The notes under the pieces are model-generated. The model saw nothing but the letters and a program-made list of their open reading frames with translations. It was not told the origin of the DNA and searched no databases. From IMCC26077 sp964418325 (lineage in GTDB: Bacteria > Actinomycetota > Actinomycetes > Nanopelagicales > Nanopelagicaceae): a DNA stretch of 64,000 bases. Shown piece after piece: positions 32,616-42,063 of the stretch. Where the stretch lies: contig CAYQLC010000001.1 of the NCBI GenBank assembly GCA_964418325.1, positions 1 through 64,000 of the forward strand. Direction: 5' to 3'. Every line of letters begins with the position of its first letter. Within the stretch, counting starts at the first letter, position 1. The position numbers were made by a program, and so were the translations under genes.

Positions 32616-33425
32616 TCAAGTTGCTTGCTCGTACATAGCCACTTTTCGCCAACGTGAAACTAGGCGCGAGTAACCGATACCTGCCTCTTGTCCATCTCCT
32701 GAGATCAAGCCAGCCAAAGATTGTTGGATATCTTCAAGTGATGTGTCCTGCTCTATTCCTCCCTCGGCGAGCGCAATAAAACCCGCTAATCCCCCGTAAT
32801 CCAGCTCAACTATCGAACCTGGGTGAAAGATATCGAGCCAATCGACTAAAGATTTCATCTCTTCAGCAACATCGCCCTCACCAAATGCATTGATAACGGC
32901 TGCGTAAGCGATTTGAGATCGCTGACGCGCATTAACCAGTGTGGTGCGCACAATCGTGAAGGGTCCATCTGGGGATTGACCTCGTAATCGTTCTTCTGGA
33001 GAGAAGAGCGTGAACCAGCGAGGTGGAATGACCCAAGTTTCAGTAAGAATGTGTGGCGCTTTATCAAAACCGACTTCAGAATCTTCTAGGCGAGAGGTAA
33101 GCACCTCTTCTATTCCCTCCGGCAAGAAATATGGCGTAACAGACGATGGCATTGAGCCTTTGAAGTCAGAGAGAGCCGCCCAGGTTCGCAGCGCAGTGGA
33201 CCATGGGGCAACATATCGCTGTCCCTCGTGCTCAATGATGTGCGCGCTATCTATCCGGGATGTCGGTGGCTCAGGGCGAATGATTCTTCTCAAAGCGAGT
33301 GACTGCTCATGATGGCCAGTGTGTTGATCCATCGAGATCTCACTCCAGCGAAGCTGCTCGATTGCGCTAAATGCCTCGAGCGGTTCGTAGACGCGCAACG
33401 ACGCCACATAGGGAGTTGGTCTCAT
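32616..33425 (-). CDS. Conserved actinobacterial protein of unknown function
   Basis: A 269-residue soluble protein with no signal peptide or membrane segment. It starts MRPTPYVASLRVYEPLEAF; this opening and the position next to the DUF3073 gene and purM are recurrent in actinobacteria as I recall, but no function is known. Recognisable blocks are YVAPWSTALRTWAALSDFKGSMP, HILTETWVIPPRWFTLFSPEERLR and the GSIVELDYGGLAGFI stretch. No catalytic motif is evident. Confidence 0.65.
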   Translation of the reverse strand: MRPTPYVASLRVYEPLEAFSAIEQLRWSEISMDQHTGHHEQSLALRRIIRPEPPTSRIDSAHIIEHEGQRYVAPWSTALRTWAALSDFKGSMPSSVTPYFLPEGIEEVLTSRLEDSEVGFDKAPHILTETWVIPPRWFTLFSPEERLRGQSPDGPFTIVRTTLVNARQRSQIAYAAVINAFGEGDVAEEMKSLVDWLDIFHPGSIVELDYGGLAGFIALAEGGIEQDTSLEDIQQSLAGLISGDGQEAGIGYSRLVSRWRKVAMYEQAT

Positions 33426-33434
33426 AAATAAGCG

Positions 33435-33611
33435 CTATGCGCGACGAATGTAATTTCCCTCGGCAAATGGATCATCATCATCTTTGTCATCGCGTTCTGC
33501 CTTTTCGCCGTGTAATTCACGGGCCAACTTCTCGACATCGATTTCTTGAGATGAATATTTGAGATCGCGAGCGACTCTCGTCTGCTTGGCTTTAGCTCGG
33601 CCGCGCCCCAT
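33435..33611 (-). CDS. DUF3073 small protein
   Basis: A 58-residue highly charged protein: MGRGRAKAKQTRVARDLKYS at the start, an EIDVEKLARELHG helix and an Asp-rich tail ending DPFAEGNYIRRA. This is the actinobacterial DUF3073 family, typically found beside purM, of unknown function; the basic head and acidic tail suggest nucleic-acid or ribosome binding but that is a guess. AAGGGGG precedes the ATG. Confidence 0.88.
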   Translation of the reverse strand: MGRGRAKAKQTRVARDLKYSSQEIDVEKLARELHGEKAERDDKDDDDPFAEGNYIRRA

Positions 33612-33635
33612 GGCGTGACCCCCTTACTTTTCGCC

Positions 33636-33652
33636 TCCAGGTAATACCTGGA
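33636..33652. repeat. Inverted repeat between purM and DUF3073
   Basis: TCCAGGT-AAT-ACCTGGA, followed on the + strand by a T-rich tract. On the + strand it resembles a short intrinsic terminator, but no + strand gene ends here. On the minus strand it lies in the purM-DUF3073 gap without a T-run, so it may only partially terminate or stabilise the message. Confidence 0.45.
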
Positions 33653-33675
33653 TTTTTCATTTTCGTGGGGAGAGA

Positions 33676-34728
33676 TTATCGGTTTTGGAAGGCCCCTTCC
33701 AATTTAACCCCAGAGGTGGCGGGGGTGGCCAGCGAAATCTCACCCAACTCCCAGGCTTGGTGGCCCTGCTCACGCAAGAGGGTAAGAGCGGAAGTGACCG
33801 AATGCGCTGGAGCGATAACCACCATGCCGACCCCACAATTAAAGGTGCGCTCCAGATCCTCCTGGGGAACACGCCCCTCGCCTTGGAGATAGGCAAAGAG
33901 CGGTGGTAGCGACCAACTATGGCGATCGATTATTAAGCCAAGTTGGGGTGGCAACACCCGTTCGGTGTTTGCCGCCAACCCACCACCCGTGATGTGCGCC
34001 ATCGCATGTATCTCCATGTTAGCGATGAGATCCAACATATCGGCAGCGTAAATTGTCGTTGGAGTAAGTAGCGCTTCACCGAATGATTGCCCTAGATCTG
34101 CAACGTTGCTCTCTAAATTGATTTTCTTCTCTTTGATAATGTGCCGCACTAATGAGAAACCATTCGCGTGAACTCCACTGCTAGCAATGGCTATTGCGAC
34201 ATCACCTTGTCTCACCTTCTCAGCGCCAAGTAATTGGTGCTCTTCTACAACTCCAGTTGCCGCTCCGGCAATATCAAATTCATCATCTTTTAACAATTGT
34301 GGATGCTCTGCTGTCTCACCACCAATAAGAGCAGTTCGTGCCTTGACGCATCCAGATGCAATTCCAGAGACGATTGCTGCGATTCTCTCTGGGATAACTT
34401 TCCCCACCGCAATGTAATCAGTCATAAAGAGCGGCTCGGCACCACAGACCACTAAATCATCAACAACCATTGCCACTAAATCTTCGCCGATAGTGTCGTA
34501 GATTCCCATTTGGCGAGCTATCTCAGTCTTAGTTCCGACGCCATCAGTAGAAGTAGCAAGCAGAGGCCGCTGATATTTCTTCAGAGCGCTGGCATCGAAT
34601 AAACCAGCAAAGCCACCGATACCTCCATAGACCTCAGGGCGTTGTGCTTTTGCAATCGAAGCTTTCATTAACTCAACAGCGCGATCACCTGCCTCAATGC
34701 TTACCCCGGCAGTTTCGTAAGTACTCAA
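33676..34728 (-). CDS. purM: Phosphoribosylformylglycinamidine cyclo-ligase
   Basis: AIR synthetase of 350 residues, the step from FGAM to AIR in purine synthesis. Family features: YGGIGGFAGLFD, STDGVGTKTEIA, the VDDLVVCGAEPLFMTDYI ATP-binding block, ALIGGETAEHP, GVHANGFSLVR and ITGGGLAANTERV. It lies 5 bp downstream of purF and upstream of DUF3073. Confidence 0.95.
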   Translation of the reverse strand: MSTYETAGVSIEAGDRAVELMKASIAKAQRPEVYGGIGGFAGLFDASALKKYQRPLLATSTDGVGTKTEIARQMGIYDTIGEDLVAMVVDDLVVCGAEPLFMTDYIAVGKVIPERIAAIVSGIASGCVKARTALIGGETAEHPQLLKDDEFDIAGAATGVVEEHQLLGAEKVRQGDVAIAIASSGVHANGFSLVRHIIKEKKINLESNVADLGQSFGEALLTPTTIYAADMLDLIANMEIHAMAHITGGGLAANTERVLPPQLGLIIDRHSWSLPPLFAYLQGEGRVPQEDLERTFNCGVGMVVIAPAHSVTSALTLLREQGHQAWELGEISLATPATSGVKLEGAFQNR

Positions 34729-34733
34729 CGGGC

Positions 34734-36188
34734 TTACGCCTCTTCCAGAAGAAGTTTCACATTCCCAGTTTCTTCAGGGATTGGCATTGGATACTTTCCA
34801 GTAAAACAAGCGGTACAGAGATTCGACTCGGCAATATTGGTCGCTTCAATCAATCCTTCCAGCGATACGTACCCCAGAGAGTCGGCGCCAATAGATCTCC
34901 GGATTTCTTCAATATCTAAGCCAGCCGCGATGAGCTCTGCGCGAGTAGCAAAATCTATGCCGAAATAGCAGGGCCATTTAACCGGTGGTGACGAAATTCG
35001 CACGTGAATCTCCGCTGCTCCGGCCTCTCGAAGCATACGAACGATAGCGCGCTGAGTATTTCCCCGAACGATTGAATCATCGACAACGACGATCTTCTTT
35101 CCTGCCACAACTTCACGAAGTGGATTCAATTTCAAACGGATACCTAATTGTCGAATAGTTTGGCTCGGTTGGATGAATGTGCGGCCTACATATGAATTCT
35201 TAACTAATCCAGCACCGTAGGGAATCTTCGAATATTTAGCGTAACCAATCGCAGCAGGGGTCCCTGATTCTGGAACTGGGATAACCAAATCTGCTTCAAC
35301 TGGATGTTCGGCGGCAAGGCGCTCACCAATGGCAACTCGAACTGGATGAACACTTTGTCCAGCAATCGTGGTGTCTGGTCTTGCTAGATACACATATTCA
35401 AAAATGCATCCTCGAGGTTCTGGAGTTGTCCAATGATGCGACCGTAAACCTGCCTCATCAATTGCTATGAACTCTCCAGGCTCCACTTCCCGAATAAAAC
35501 TTGCACCAACGATATCTAACGCGGCAGATTCGCTGGCAATCACCCAGCCGGTCTCGAGTTTGCCAATCACAAGTGGACGAATTCCATGCCGATCTCGTGC
35601 GGCGTAAAGAGTGTTCTCATCCATGAAGATAAGTGAGAATGCGCCTTGCAAAGTTGGAAGGATAGAGAGCGCATTTGCTTCAACGCTTCCGCTCTTCTCT
35701 AAAGAGATTAGTGCGGTCATTATCTCAGTATCAGTTGTTGCATGTAGATGATTTTGCGCATCACCAGAACTCTTGTGCAAGCGTTCAGCGAGATCACCAG
35801 TGTTTGTCAGATTGCCATTATGCGCTAGTGCCAAAGTGCCATTCTCTGTTGAACGCAAGGTAGGTTGGGCATTAGCCCAATTGCTCGACCCAGTTGTCGA
35901 ATAGCGAGTATGCCCAATGGCTATTTTTCCTGTGAGAACTGCTAAATCATTTTCGGTGAAGACTTGTGCAACAAGTCCCATATCTTTGTAGACAAGAATT
36001 CTTTCACCATCGCTAACGGCGATTCCGGCAGATTCTTGGCCACGGTGTTGCAGCGCATAGAGGCCATAGAAAGTGAGTTTTGCTACCTCTTCGCCCGGCG
36101 CCCAAACACCAAAGATCCCACAGGCATCTTGCGGACCCTTCTCACCATCGACCTCGAGTGTGAGCTTCCCATCAGGGCGGCGGACCAT
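34734..36188 (-). CDS. purF: Amidophosphoribosyltransferase
   Basis: First committed enzyme of purine synthesis (PRPP + glutamine to phosphoribosylamine), 484 residues. The N-terminal glutaminase nucleophile is Cys23 in DACGIFGV after a short propeptide that is expected to be removed. Other marks are LQHRGQESAGIA, GHTRYSTTG, the PRPP loop KIVVVDDSIVRGNT and a C-terminal NLCTACFTGKYP of the Fe-S-containing type. First gene of the purF-purM unit. Confidence 0.95.
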   Translation of the reverse strand: MVRRPDGKLTLEVDGEKGPQDACGIFGVWAPGEEVAKLTFYGLYALQHRGQESAGIAVSDGERILVYKDMGLVAQVFTENDLAVLTGKIAIGHTRYSTTGSSNWANAQPTLRSTENGTLALAHNGNLTNTGDLAERLHKSSGDAQNHLHATTDTEIMTALISLEKSGSVEANALSILPTLQGAFSLIFMDENTLYAARDRHGIRPLVIGKLETGWVIASESAALDIVGASFIREVEPGEFIAIDEAGLRSHHWTTPEPRGCIFEYVYLARPDTTIAGQSVHPVRVAIGERLAAEHPVEADLVIPVPESGTPAAIGYAKYSKIPYGAGLVKNSYVGRTFIQPSQTIRQLGIRLKLNPLREVVAGKKIVVVDDSIVRGNTQRAIVRMLREAGAAEIHVRISSPPVKWPCYFGIDFATRAELIAAGLDIEEIRRSIGADSLGYVSLEGLIEATNIAESNLCTACFTGKYPMPIPEETGNVKLLLEEA

Positions 36189-36207
36189 GCCCTAAATCCT
36201 AGTGAAC

Positions 36208-36996
36208 TCAGGCTTGTTTGCGAACTTTGCCACCAAGAGCATTGGTAATTTCAGCGGCAGCCTCAACAACCTGACGTCCAAGTTGCTCCACGGCACGAGC
36301 TGAGAGATCTCGTTTAATTCCCGTGGCTGAGATTGCGCCCGCGCAGCGACCATTATGATCAAAAAAAGCAGCGCCAACGCAATAGATCCCATCGCAATCT
36401 TCTTCATCATCAATAGCGAAGCCAACTGAACGAATACGTCGGATATCAGCCATCAACTGACTTAACTCAGTGCGCGTATTCTTCGTTCGCTTTGGCAATC
36501 CAGTTTGTTCAATCACCTGTGCAATCTCTGCATCACTCATCTGAGCCAACATCGCCTTACCTGCAGAAGAAACGTGGGGTAACTCTCGTGCGCCTAACAA
36601 GGTAAGGAATCGAATATTTCCTGGAGCATCCACACGTGAAACGAAAACGGGATGGCCACCATCATTTATTGATACCCGAATTGTCAACCCAGTTACTCGA
36701 GAGAGCCGATGCATAATCGGTTGGGCAATTTCACCAACTGGGAGATGCCCACCAGCTAAGTCGCCAAGGCGAACGAGTGAAATACCAGGCAAGTACCGCG
36801 GCCCAGGTTTCGTTTGTCTTACATAACCTGCATCCATCAAGGTTTGTAAGAGCGCGAAAACTGTACTTTTGGATACTCCTAATTCTTTTGTCAGATCACT
36901 TAAGGTGAGGCCACTCTGCGGTGCGGCGGCAATCAAATCCACTAAACGGAGCGCTCGTGCAACGCTGCCAACTTTGTACCGCTCCTTTGTTGCCAT
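36208..36996 (-). CDS. IclR-family transcriptional regulator (second)
   Basis: Regulator of ~262 residues: winged helix-turn-helix with TLSDLTKELGVSKSTVFALLQTLMDAGYV and an IclR effector domain (LPHVSSAGKAMLAQMSDAEI, then FAIDDEEDCDGIYCVGAAFFD). The ATG at 36996 is preferred because GAGG lies ~7 bp upstream; a GTG at 37014 would add six residues. Divergent from the IlvD/Edd-type dehydratase with a perfect inverted repeat between them, so it most likely controls that dehydratase and aldolase. It sits between purL and purF, interrupting the purine cluster. Confidence 0.87.
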   Translation of the reverse strand: MATKERYKVGSVARALRLVDLIAAAPQSGLTLSDLTKELGVSKSTVFALLQTLMDAGYVRQTKPGPRYLPGISLVRLGDLAGGHLPVGEIAQPIMHRLSRVTGLTIRVSINDGGHPVFVSRVDAPGNIRFLTLLGARELPHVSSAGKAMLAQMSDAEIAQVIEQTGLPKRTKNTRTELSQLMADIRRIRSVGFAIDDEEDCDGIYCVGAAFFDHNGRCAGAISATGIKRDLSARAVEQLGRQVVEAAAEITNALGGKVRKQA

Positions 36997-37020
36997 CGAT
37001 AACCTCACATTCACTGCGTC

Positions 37021-37039
37021 TTGACATATGAACTATGTC
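37021..37039. promoter_or_regulatory. IclR-type operator overlapping a -35 box
   Basis: GACATA-TGAAC-TATGTC (37023-37039) is a perfect 6-bp inverted repeat with a 5-base spacer, partly covering TTGACA at 37021-37026, a consensus -35 element for the + strand dehydratase. It lies 25 bp upstream of the divergent IclR start. The arrangement fits mutual repression of regulator and catabolic genes. Confidence 0.6.
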
Positions 37040-37104
37040 GGGAGAGGGTAGTAATACCAAATGCTGTTCGGCAAGACCTAATCTTATTGCATGGAGGATT
37101 TGCG

Positions 37105-38820
37105 GTGCGAAGTAGTGAATGGTTCCAGGGCAACGACGAAACCGCAGTGTCACATCGCGTTGTCATGCGATCAGTTGGCCACGAAGTTCCCGCTGACAAT
37201 ACTAAACCAATAATTGGTATCGCAGATTCATCAAGTGATCTAAACCCCTGCAACCTGCCACTTCGTGCCCTTGTCGAAGATGTGAAGGCAGGAATTCTGG
37301 AAGCCGGCGGTATTCCAGTGGCGTTTCCAGTAATTTCGCTGGGAGAAGACTTAATGAAAGCAAGTGCAATGCTCTATCGAAACTTGCTCTCCATCGAAAT
37401 TGAAGAGAATTTACGCTCCTATCCGCTAGATGGCATTGTGCTTCTGGCTAATTGCGACAAAAGCGTGCCTGGTGCGCTGATGGGCGCATTGAGCGCTGAC
37501 TTACCAACAATCATGGTGACGGCTGGCGCTCGACCTGCACCATTTTTCAAAGGCAAGAAAGTTGGAACGGGAACCGATTTGTGGCGCGCATTAGATGATT
37601 GGCGCGCCGGTCGAATGTCAGATGAAGAGTGGCGTGAATTTGAAGAGTGTTTAAGTTGCGGTTTAGGTTCGTGTAACACCATGGGCACTGCTAGCTCGGT
37701 GGCATTGATGACGGAGATGCTTGGATTTATGTTGCCTGGAAGCGCAACTATCCCCGCAAATACCGATGAGCGTCGAGATGCTGCCCGTGCATCAGGTAGA
37801 AGAATCGTGGAAATGGTGGGAGAAAATCTCATACCTTCGGAGATTGCCAAACCTGAATCATTTAGAAATGCAATTCGCTTACTCCACGCAATTGGTGGAT
37901 CTACCAATGCAATTATTCACCTATTTGCCTGCGCAGGACGGATTGGTGGCGAGATAACAGTTGAAGATATCAACTCGTTGGGCTCTGGAATTCCGGTTCT
38001 TGCAGATGTTGAACCCTCTGGAAGATTCTTAATTCAAGATTTTCATAAAGCTGGTGGATTACCGCAACTCTTGAAACGAATTGAAACACTGATGGAATTA
38101 GAGGCCTTGGCCGTGACTGGAAAACCTTGGCGCGATGAAATCTCATCTGAGATTATTGCCAACGAAGCAATGCGTGATAACGATAATCCGCTCCGCCAAG
38201 ATGGCGCATTTGCACTACTTAAAGGGAACATCGCGCCTAACGGAACTCTCTTAAAAGTGTCTGCTGCATCACCAGAATTGTTTACACATACTGGTCCTGC
38301 ATTTATCTTCGAAGGCTATGCCGAGATGCGCGAGAAGCTGGAAGATCCAAATCTTCCGGTAACAAAAGATTCGGTCTTGATATTGCGAGGGTGTGGCGCT
38401 GTAGGCGTGCCAGGTATGCCTGAATGGGGCATGATTCCTATTCCACGCAAACTTGCGGCTGAAGGTGTAAAAGACATGATTCGCATAACTGACGCAAGAA
38501 TGTCTGGCACCTCATTTGGTGTCTGTCTTCTTCACGTCTCACCAGAGGCGGCGGTTGGTGGACCGCTAGCACTTATTGAAAATGGCGACATCATTGAAAT
38601 TGATGTCGATAAACGATCAGTGAACGTCCGGCTTAGCGAGGCAGAGTTAGATGCGCGGCGTGCTAAGTGGAAAGGCTTCCAGAGCGAACACCTTCGGGGG
38701 TGGCCTCTGCTCTATCAACAACACGTACTCCAACCTGATCAAGGTTGTGATTTGGATTTCCTACAAGCCCCGACAAAAGCACATCGCCGTTTTGTGCCTC
38801 CGGTGGTGGGAAGGTCGTAA
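37105..38820 (+). CDS. IlvD/Edd-family sugar-acid dehydratase
   Basis: Fe-S dehydratase of 571 residues. The GTG at 37105 is chosen because GGAGG lies 7 bp upstream; upstream in-frame codons lack a ribosome site. Three Cys ligands are visible in SSSDLNPCNLP, LLANCDKSVPGALMGA and CLSCGLGSCNTMGTASS. Also typical are IRLLHAIGGSTNAIIHLFA and RGCGAVGVPGMPEWG. Length and motif set match the pentonate/hexonate dehydratases (L-arabinonate, D-xylonate, D-galactonate) rather than biosynthetic IlvD. A partner aldolase follows 107 bp downstream. Confidence 0.85.
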   Translation: MRSSEWFQGNDETAVSHRVVMRSVGHEVPADNTKPIIGIADSSSDLNPCNLPLRALVEDVKAGILEAGGIPVAFPVISLGEDLMKASAMLYRNLLSIEIEENLRSYPLDGIVLLANCDKSVPGALMGALSADLPTIMVTAGARPAPFFKGKKVGTGTDLWRALDDWRAGRMSDEEWREFEECLSCGLGSCNTMGTASSVALMTEMLGFMLPGSATIPANTDERRDAARASGRRIVEMVGENLIPSEIAKPESFRNAIRLLHAIGGSTNAIIHLFACAGRIGGEITVEDINSLGSGIPVLADVEPSGRFLIQDFHKAGGLPQLLKRIETLMELEALAVTGKPWRDEISSEIIANEAMRDNDNPLRQDGAFALLKGNIAPNGTLLKVSAASPELFTHTGPAFIFEGYAEMREKLEDPNLPVTKDSVLILRGCGAVGVPGMPEWGMIPIPRKLAAEGVKDMIRITDARMSGTSFGVCLLHVSPEAAVGGPLALIENGDIIEIDVDKRSVNVRLSEAELDARRAKWKGFQSEHLRGWPLLYQQHVLQPDQGCDLDFLQAPTKAHRRFVPPVVGRS

Positions 38821-38927
38821 CGACCACGCGGGTATTCGGTGTAGCGAAATTTCCGATATACAGGAATTATCGAGGAAAATACTATTAGGGGCCTATATAA
38901 AGGCCGGACAGGGGACTAGAAGAACTC

Positions 38928-39833
38928 ATGCAAAAACCATTACACGGGGTTTTCTCCGTCCTCTCTACTCCATTCACAGCTGATGATTCAATCGATCATG
39001 ACGTTTTGAAGAAAGAGATCGACTGGCTAATCGATACCAAAGTTGATGGCTTTGTCTTGGCGATGGTCTCCGAGGTGCTCAGACTTGCCGCACATGAACG
39101 GAGAGAGTTAGCGCAAAGCGTTATCGCCTCCGCTAAAGGTCGAGTGCCACTAGTTACCAGCGTGGGAGCCGAAAGTACCAAGATCGCTACCCAACTTGCC
39201 CAATGGGCGCAGGAAGATGGTGCGGCAGCAGTCATGGCAACGCCACCAAGTGCGTTCGCCCCACTATCAAGTGAAGTCGCTAAGTACTACATCGCAATTA
39301 TCGAAAGCGTTTCGATACCTGTCATTGTTCAAGATGCAAGCAACTACGTCGGCCATCCTCTAGAAATCTCTCTCTATGTTGAATTGATTGATAAATATGG
39401 AGAAGACCGAGTGCAATTTAAACCTGAAGCTAAACCTGTCGCAGAGCGATTACAGCAATTGAAAGATGCTAGCGGAGCTAGAGCGCGGGTATTTGAAGGT
39501 CAGGGTGGTGCAGACTTGATGGACACCTATCCGATTGGAATTGTCGGAACTATGCCTGGCGCTGAAATTCCGTGGGGCCTTGTTGCGCTTTGGAACGCAC
39601 TCGAATCGGGAGACATGAAACGGGCCGCTGAGATTCATGCCCCTATTGCAAAGATGGTTTCACATCAGACGACTCTTGATTCCTATGTCGCTGTAGAAAA
39701 ATATCTCCTTGTTAAACAGGGAATTTTCACCAACACTCGGCAACGTGGACCAGTCAGCGTCATTCTTGACAAGACGATTACCGATGCAATCGATGCCGCT
39801 TATGCCGATTTAGAGCGAGTAGTTAAGCGCTAA
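38928..39833 (+). CDS. DapA-family 2-keto-3-deoxy-sugar-acid aldolase or dehydratase
   Basis: A 301-residue (beta/alpha)8 Schiff-base enzyme of the dihydrodipicolinate synthase superfamily: GVFSVLSTPFTADDSIDHDVL, YYIAIIESVSIPVIVQD and the candidate Schiff-base Lys in VQFKPEAKP. The usual GTTGE loop is replaced by MVSEVLRL, as in sugar-acid branches. With the dehydratase upstream it should cleave or dehydrate a 2-keto-3-deoxy acid, giving pyruvate plus an aldehyde or a semialdehyde. The last 11 bp overlap the convergent purL stop. Confidence 0.82.
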   Translation: MQKPLHGVFSVLSTPFTADDSIDHDVLKKEIDWLIDTKVDGFVLAMVSEVLRLAAHERRELAQSVIASAKGRVPLVTSVGAESTKIATQLAQWAQEDGAAAVMATPPSAFAPLSSEVAKYYIAIIESVSIPVIVQDASNYVGHPLEISLYVELIDKYGEDRVQFKPEAKPVAERLQQLKDASGARARVFEGQGGADLMDTYPIGIVGTMPGAEIPWGLVALWNALESGDMKRAAEIHAPIAKMVSHQTTLDSYVAVEKYLLVKQGIFTNTRQRGPVSVILDKTITDAIDAAYADLERVVKR

Positions 39834-42063
39834 ATAAGGCAGGAATAGTCCGTTGATTTGCCTCACGGATATGTAACATCGACATCGATAGCACTCCTGT
39901 GATCTCTAGGCTCTCGCCACCGGATACGCCTAATCTCGTCGTGGTGATGCCAGCTTCAGTCGCCTTACCAACTAGATAATTCGAATCCTCGAGATTGACT
40001 GCTAGCAGGATTCTGCCCGCACTCTCACTAAATAGATGCATAAATGGATCCCCGTGAATTGAAATTTTCGCTCCCGTCTGAGAATGAAGCAGCATCTCGA
40101 CGAGCGCTACTGCCAATCCTCCATCAGAAAGATCATGGGCCGCAGCTATGTAGTCGCGCTGAGCATGCATAAATTCCGCTAACAGCATCTCTTTCTTCAA
40201 ATCTACTCGAGGCGGGATTCCACCAAGGTGGCCTTGCAGATCGGCCCACTCACCACCTGATAACTCTTCTAGCGTCTCACCCAGAAGTATGAGCTCTTTT
40301 TCGCCCGTGAATTTGAATGAAATCGCTTTACGAACATCGTCAATGACACCTAATACACCTATTACTGGTGTCGGTAAAATCGCAACTTCTCCCGTTTGAT
40401 TGTAGAAAGAGACATTGCCACCCGTTACGGGTAAGCCCATTTCCAGCGCGCCATCTGCGAGAGCCCGTACGCTCTCAGCGAATTGCCACATAACTCCTGG
40501 ATCTTCTGGTGAACCAAAATTTAGGCAATTGGTAATTGCTAACGGCTTTGCACCGGTAACCGCTACATTCCGAAAACTTTCAGCTAAGGCTAATTGCGTT
40601 CCCTGATATGGATCTAATTTACAAAATCTTCCATTGCAATCAGTAGAAACGGCAACACCAAGAAAACTAAGCTCGTCTATCCGAATCACTGCCGCATCAC
40701 TCGGTCCGGCCGCGACAGTGTTGCCTTGTACATATCTGTCATATTGCGAAGTAATCCAACTTTTGTCGGACATATTCGGGGAGGAAATTAATTGCAGTAT
40801 TGCCTCAGCAAGTTCTTTTTCAGACTCTGGACGTTTGAGATTCTCTGCTCCATCTAAAACTAGCGCCTCCTGGGAGGTCGGTCTATGGAAAGGTCGATTA
40901 TAAACCGGACCATCGTGTGCAACCGTTCGTGGAGGTACATCAACAATTAATTCCCCACACCATGTGATCTCCAGATGTTTCCCGGAGGTGACTTCACCTA
41001 TCACGGTTGCCACCACATCCCATTTCTTACAGATCTCCATAAAGCGTGCGATCCTGTTCGGAGGCACAATTGCGCACATACGCTCTTGTGATTCACTCAT
41101 CAAAATCTCTTCGGGTGAGAGATTTGCATCGCGAAGTGGGACGCAATCAAGTTCGATACGCATACCTCCAGCGCCTGCCGATGCCAATTCACTAGTCGCA
41201 CATGAGAGCCCAGCTCCCCCAAGATCTTGGATACCAACAACTAAGTCTTCTTTAAAAATCTCCAGCGAACACTCGATCAATACTTTTTCCATAAAAGGAT
41301 CGCCAACTTGAACCGCTGGCCTTTTTGTTGGTTTTTTAGCATCAAAAGTTTCGCTCGCTAAAACAGATACGCCACCGATTCCATCACCACCAGTTTTTGC
41401 TCCAAAAAGTACGACTAGATTTCCGGCTCCTGATGCCTTCGCCAATTTAATATCTTCATGTTTCATCACGCCTACACATAGTGCGTTGACCAAAGGATTT
41501 CCTAGGTAAGACTTATCAAAAATTACTTCGCCACCAACAGTTGGTACTCCGATGCAATTACCATAACCACCGATGCCTGCAACAACTCCTGGTAGTACTC
41601 GTTTGGTATCTGGTGCGTCAGCAGGACCAAAGCGAAGTGGATCGAGGATTGCTACCGGTCGCGCGCCCATCGTGAGAATGTCCCGAACAATTCCCCCCAC
41701 GCCGGTGGCAGCGCCTTGATATGGCTCAATAAATGATGGGTGATTGTGTGACTCCACCTTGAACGTCACTGCATAGCCTTGACCAACATCCACAACACCA
41801 GCGTTCTCGCCGATTCCTACAAGCAATGCATCCGACTTTGGAGCTTTCTCACCAAACTGGCGTAAATGAATTTTCGATGATTTATAAGAGCAATGTTCAC
41901 TCCACATAACTGAGTACATCGCTAATTCACTTGATGTGGGTCGTCGCCCCAAAATCTCGCGTATCCGAAGGTACTCATCTTCTTTCAATCCCAATTCACG
42001 CCAAGGTTGAGCAGAATTAGGAGTAACACTTGCTATCGCAACTGTGTCTAATGCCATCTTCAA
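39823..42063 (-). CDS. purL: Phosphoribosylformylglycinamidine synthase subunit II
   Basis: Small-type PurL of 746 residues, needing PurQ and PurS for FGAM synthesis. Features: YSVMWSEHCSYKSSK, FKVESHNHPSFIEPYQGAATGVGGI, the duplicated AIR-synthetase-like ATP-binding halves, and MGLPVTGGNVSFYNQTG. It is the last gene of the purA-D-B-C-S-Q-L run and overlaps purQ by 4 bp. Confidence 0.96.
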   Translation of the reverse strand: MKMALDTVAIASVTPNSAQPWRELGLKEDEYLRIREILGRRPTSSELAMYSVMWSEHCSYKSSKIHLRQFGEKAPKSDALLVGIGENAGVVDVGQGYAVTFKVESHNHPSFIEPYQGAATGVGGIVRDILTMGARPVAILDPLRFGPADAPDTKRVLPGVVAGIGGYGNCIGVPTVGGEVIFDKSYLGNPLVNALCVGVMKHEDIKLAKASGAGNLVVLFGAKTGGDGIGGVSVLASETFDAKKPTKRPAVQVGDPFMEKVLIECSLEIFKEDLVVGIQDLGGAGLSCATSELASAGAGGMRIELDCVPLRDANLSPEEILMSESQERMCAIVPPNRIARFMEICKKWDVVATVIGEVTSGKHLEITWCGELIVDVPPRTVAHDGPVYNRPFHRPTSQEALVLDGAENLKRPESEKELAEAILQLISSPNMSDKSWITSQYDRYVQGNTVAAGPSDAAVIRIDELSFLGVAVSTDCNGRFCKLDPYQGTQLALAESFRNVAVTGAKPLAITNCLNFGSPEDPGVMWQFAESVRALADGALEMGLPVTGGNVSFYNQTGEVAILPTPVIGVLGVIDDVRKAISFKFTGEKELILLGETLEELSGGEWADLQGHLGGIPPRVDLKKEMLLAEFMHAQRDYIAAAHDLSDGGLAVALVEMLLHSQTGAKISIHGDPFMHLFSESAGRILLAVNLEDSNYLVGKATEAGITTTRLGVSGGESLEITGVLSMSMLHIREANQRTIPALFSA

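Noticed and set aside
37021..37104. In-frame N-terminal extension of the IlvD/Edd-type dehydratase from the upstream ATG
   Set aside because: It would translate through the predicted -35 box and operator, has no ribosome site, and gives residues not seen in the family; GTG at 37105 has GGAGG at ideal spacing.
38886..38915. GGCCT/AGGCC hairpin in the dehydratase-aldolase gap as an attenuator
   Set aside because: A stem of only five pairs with an AT loop; expected by chance in a 107-bp gap.
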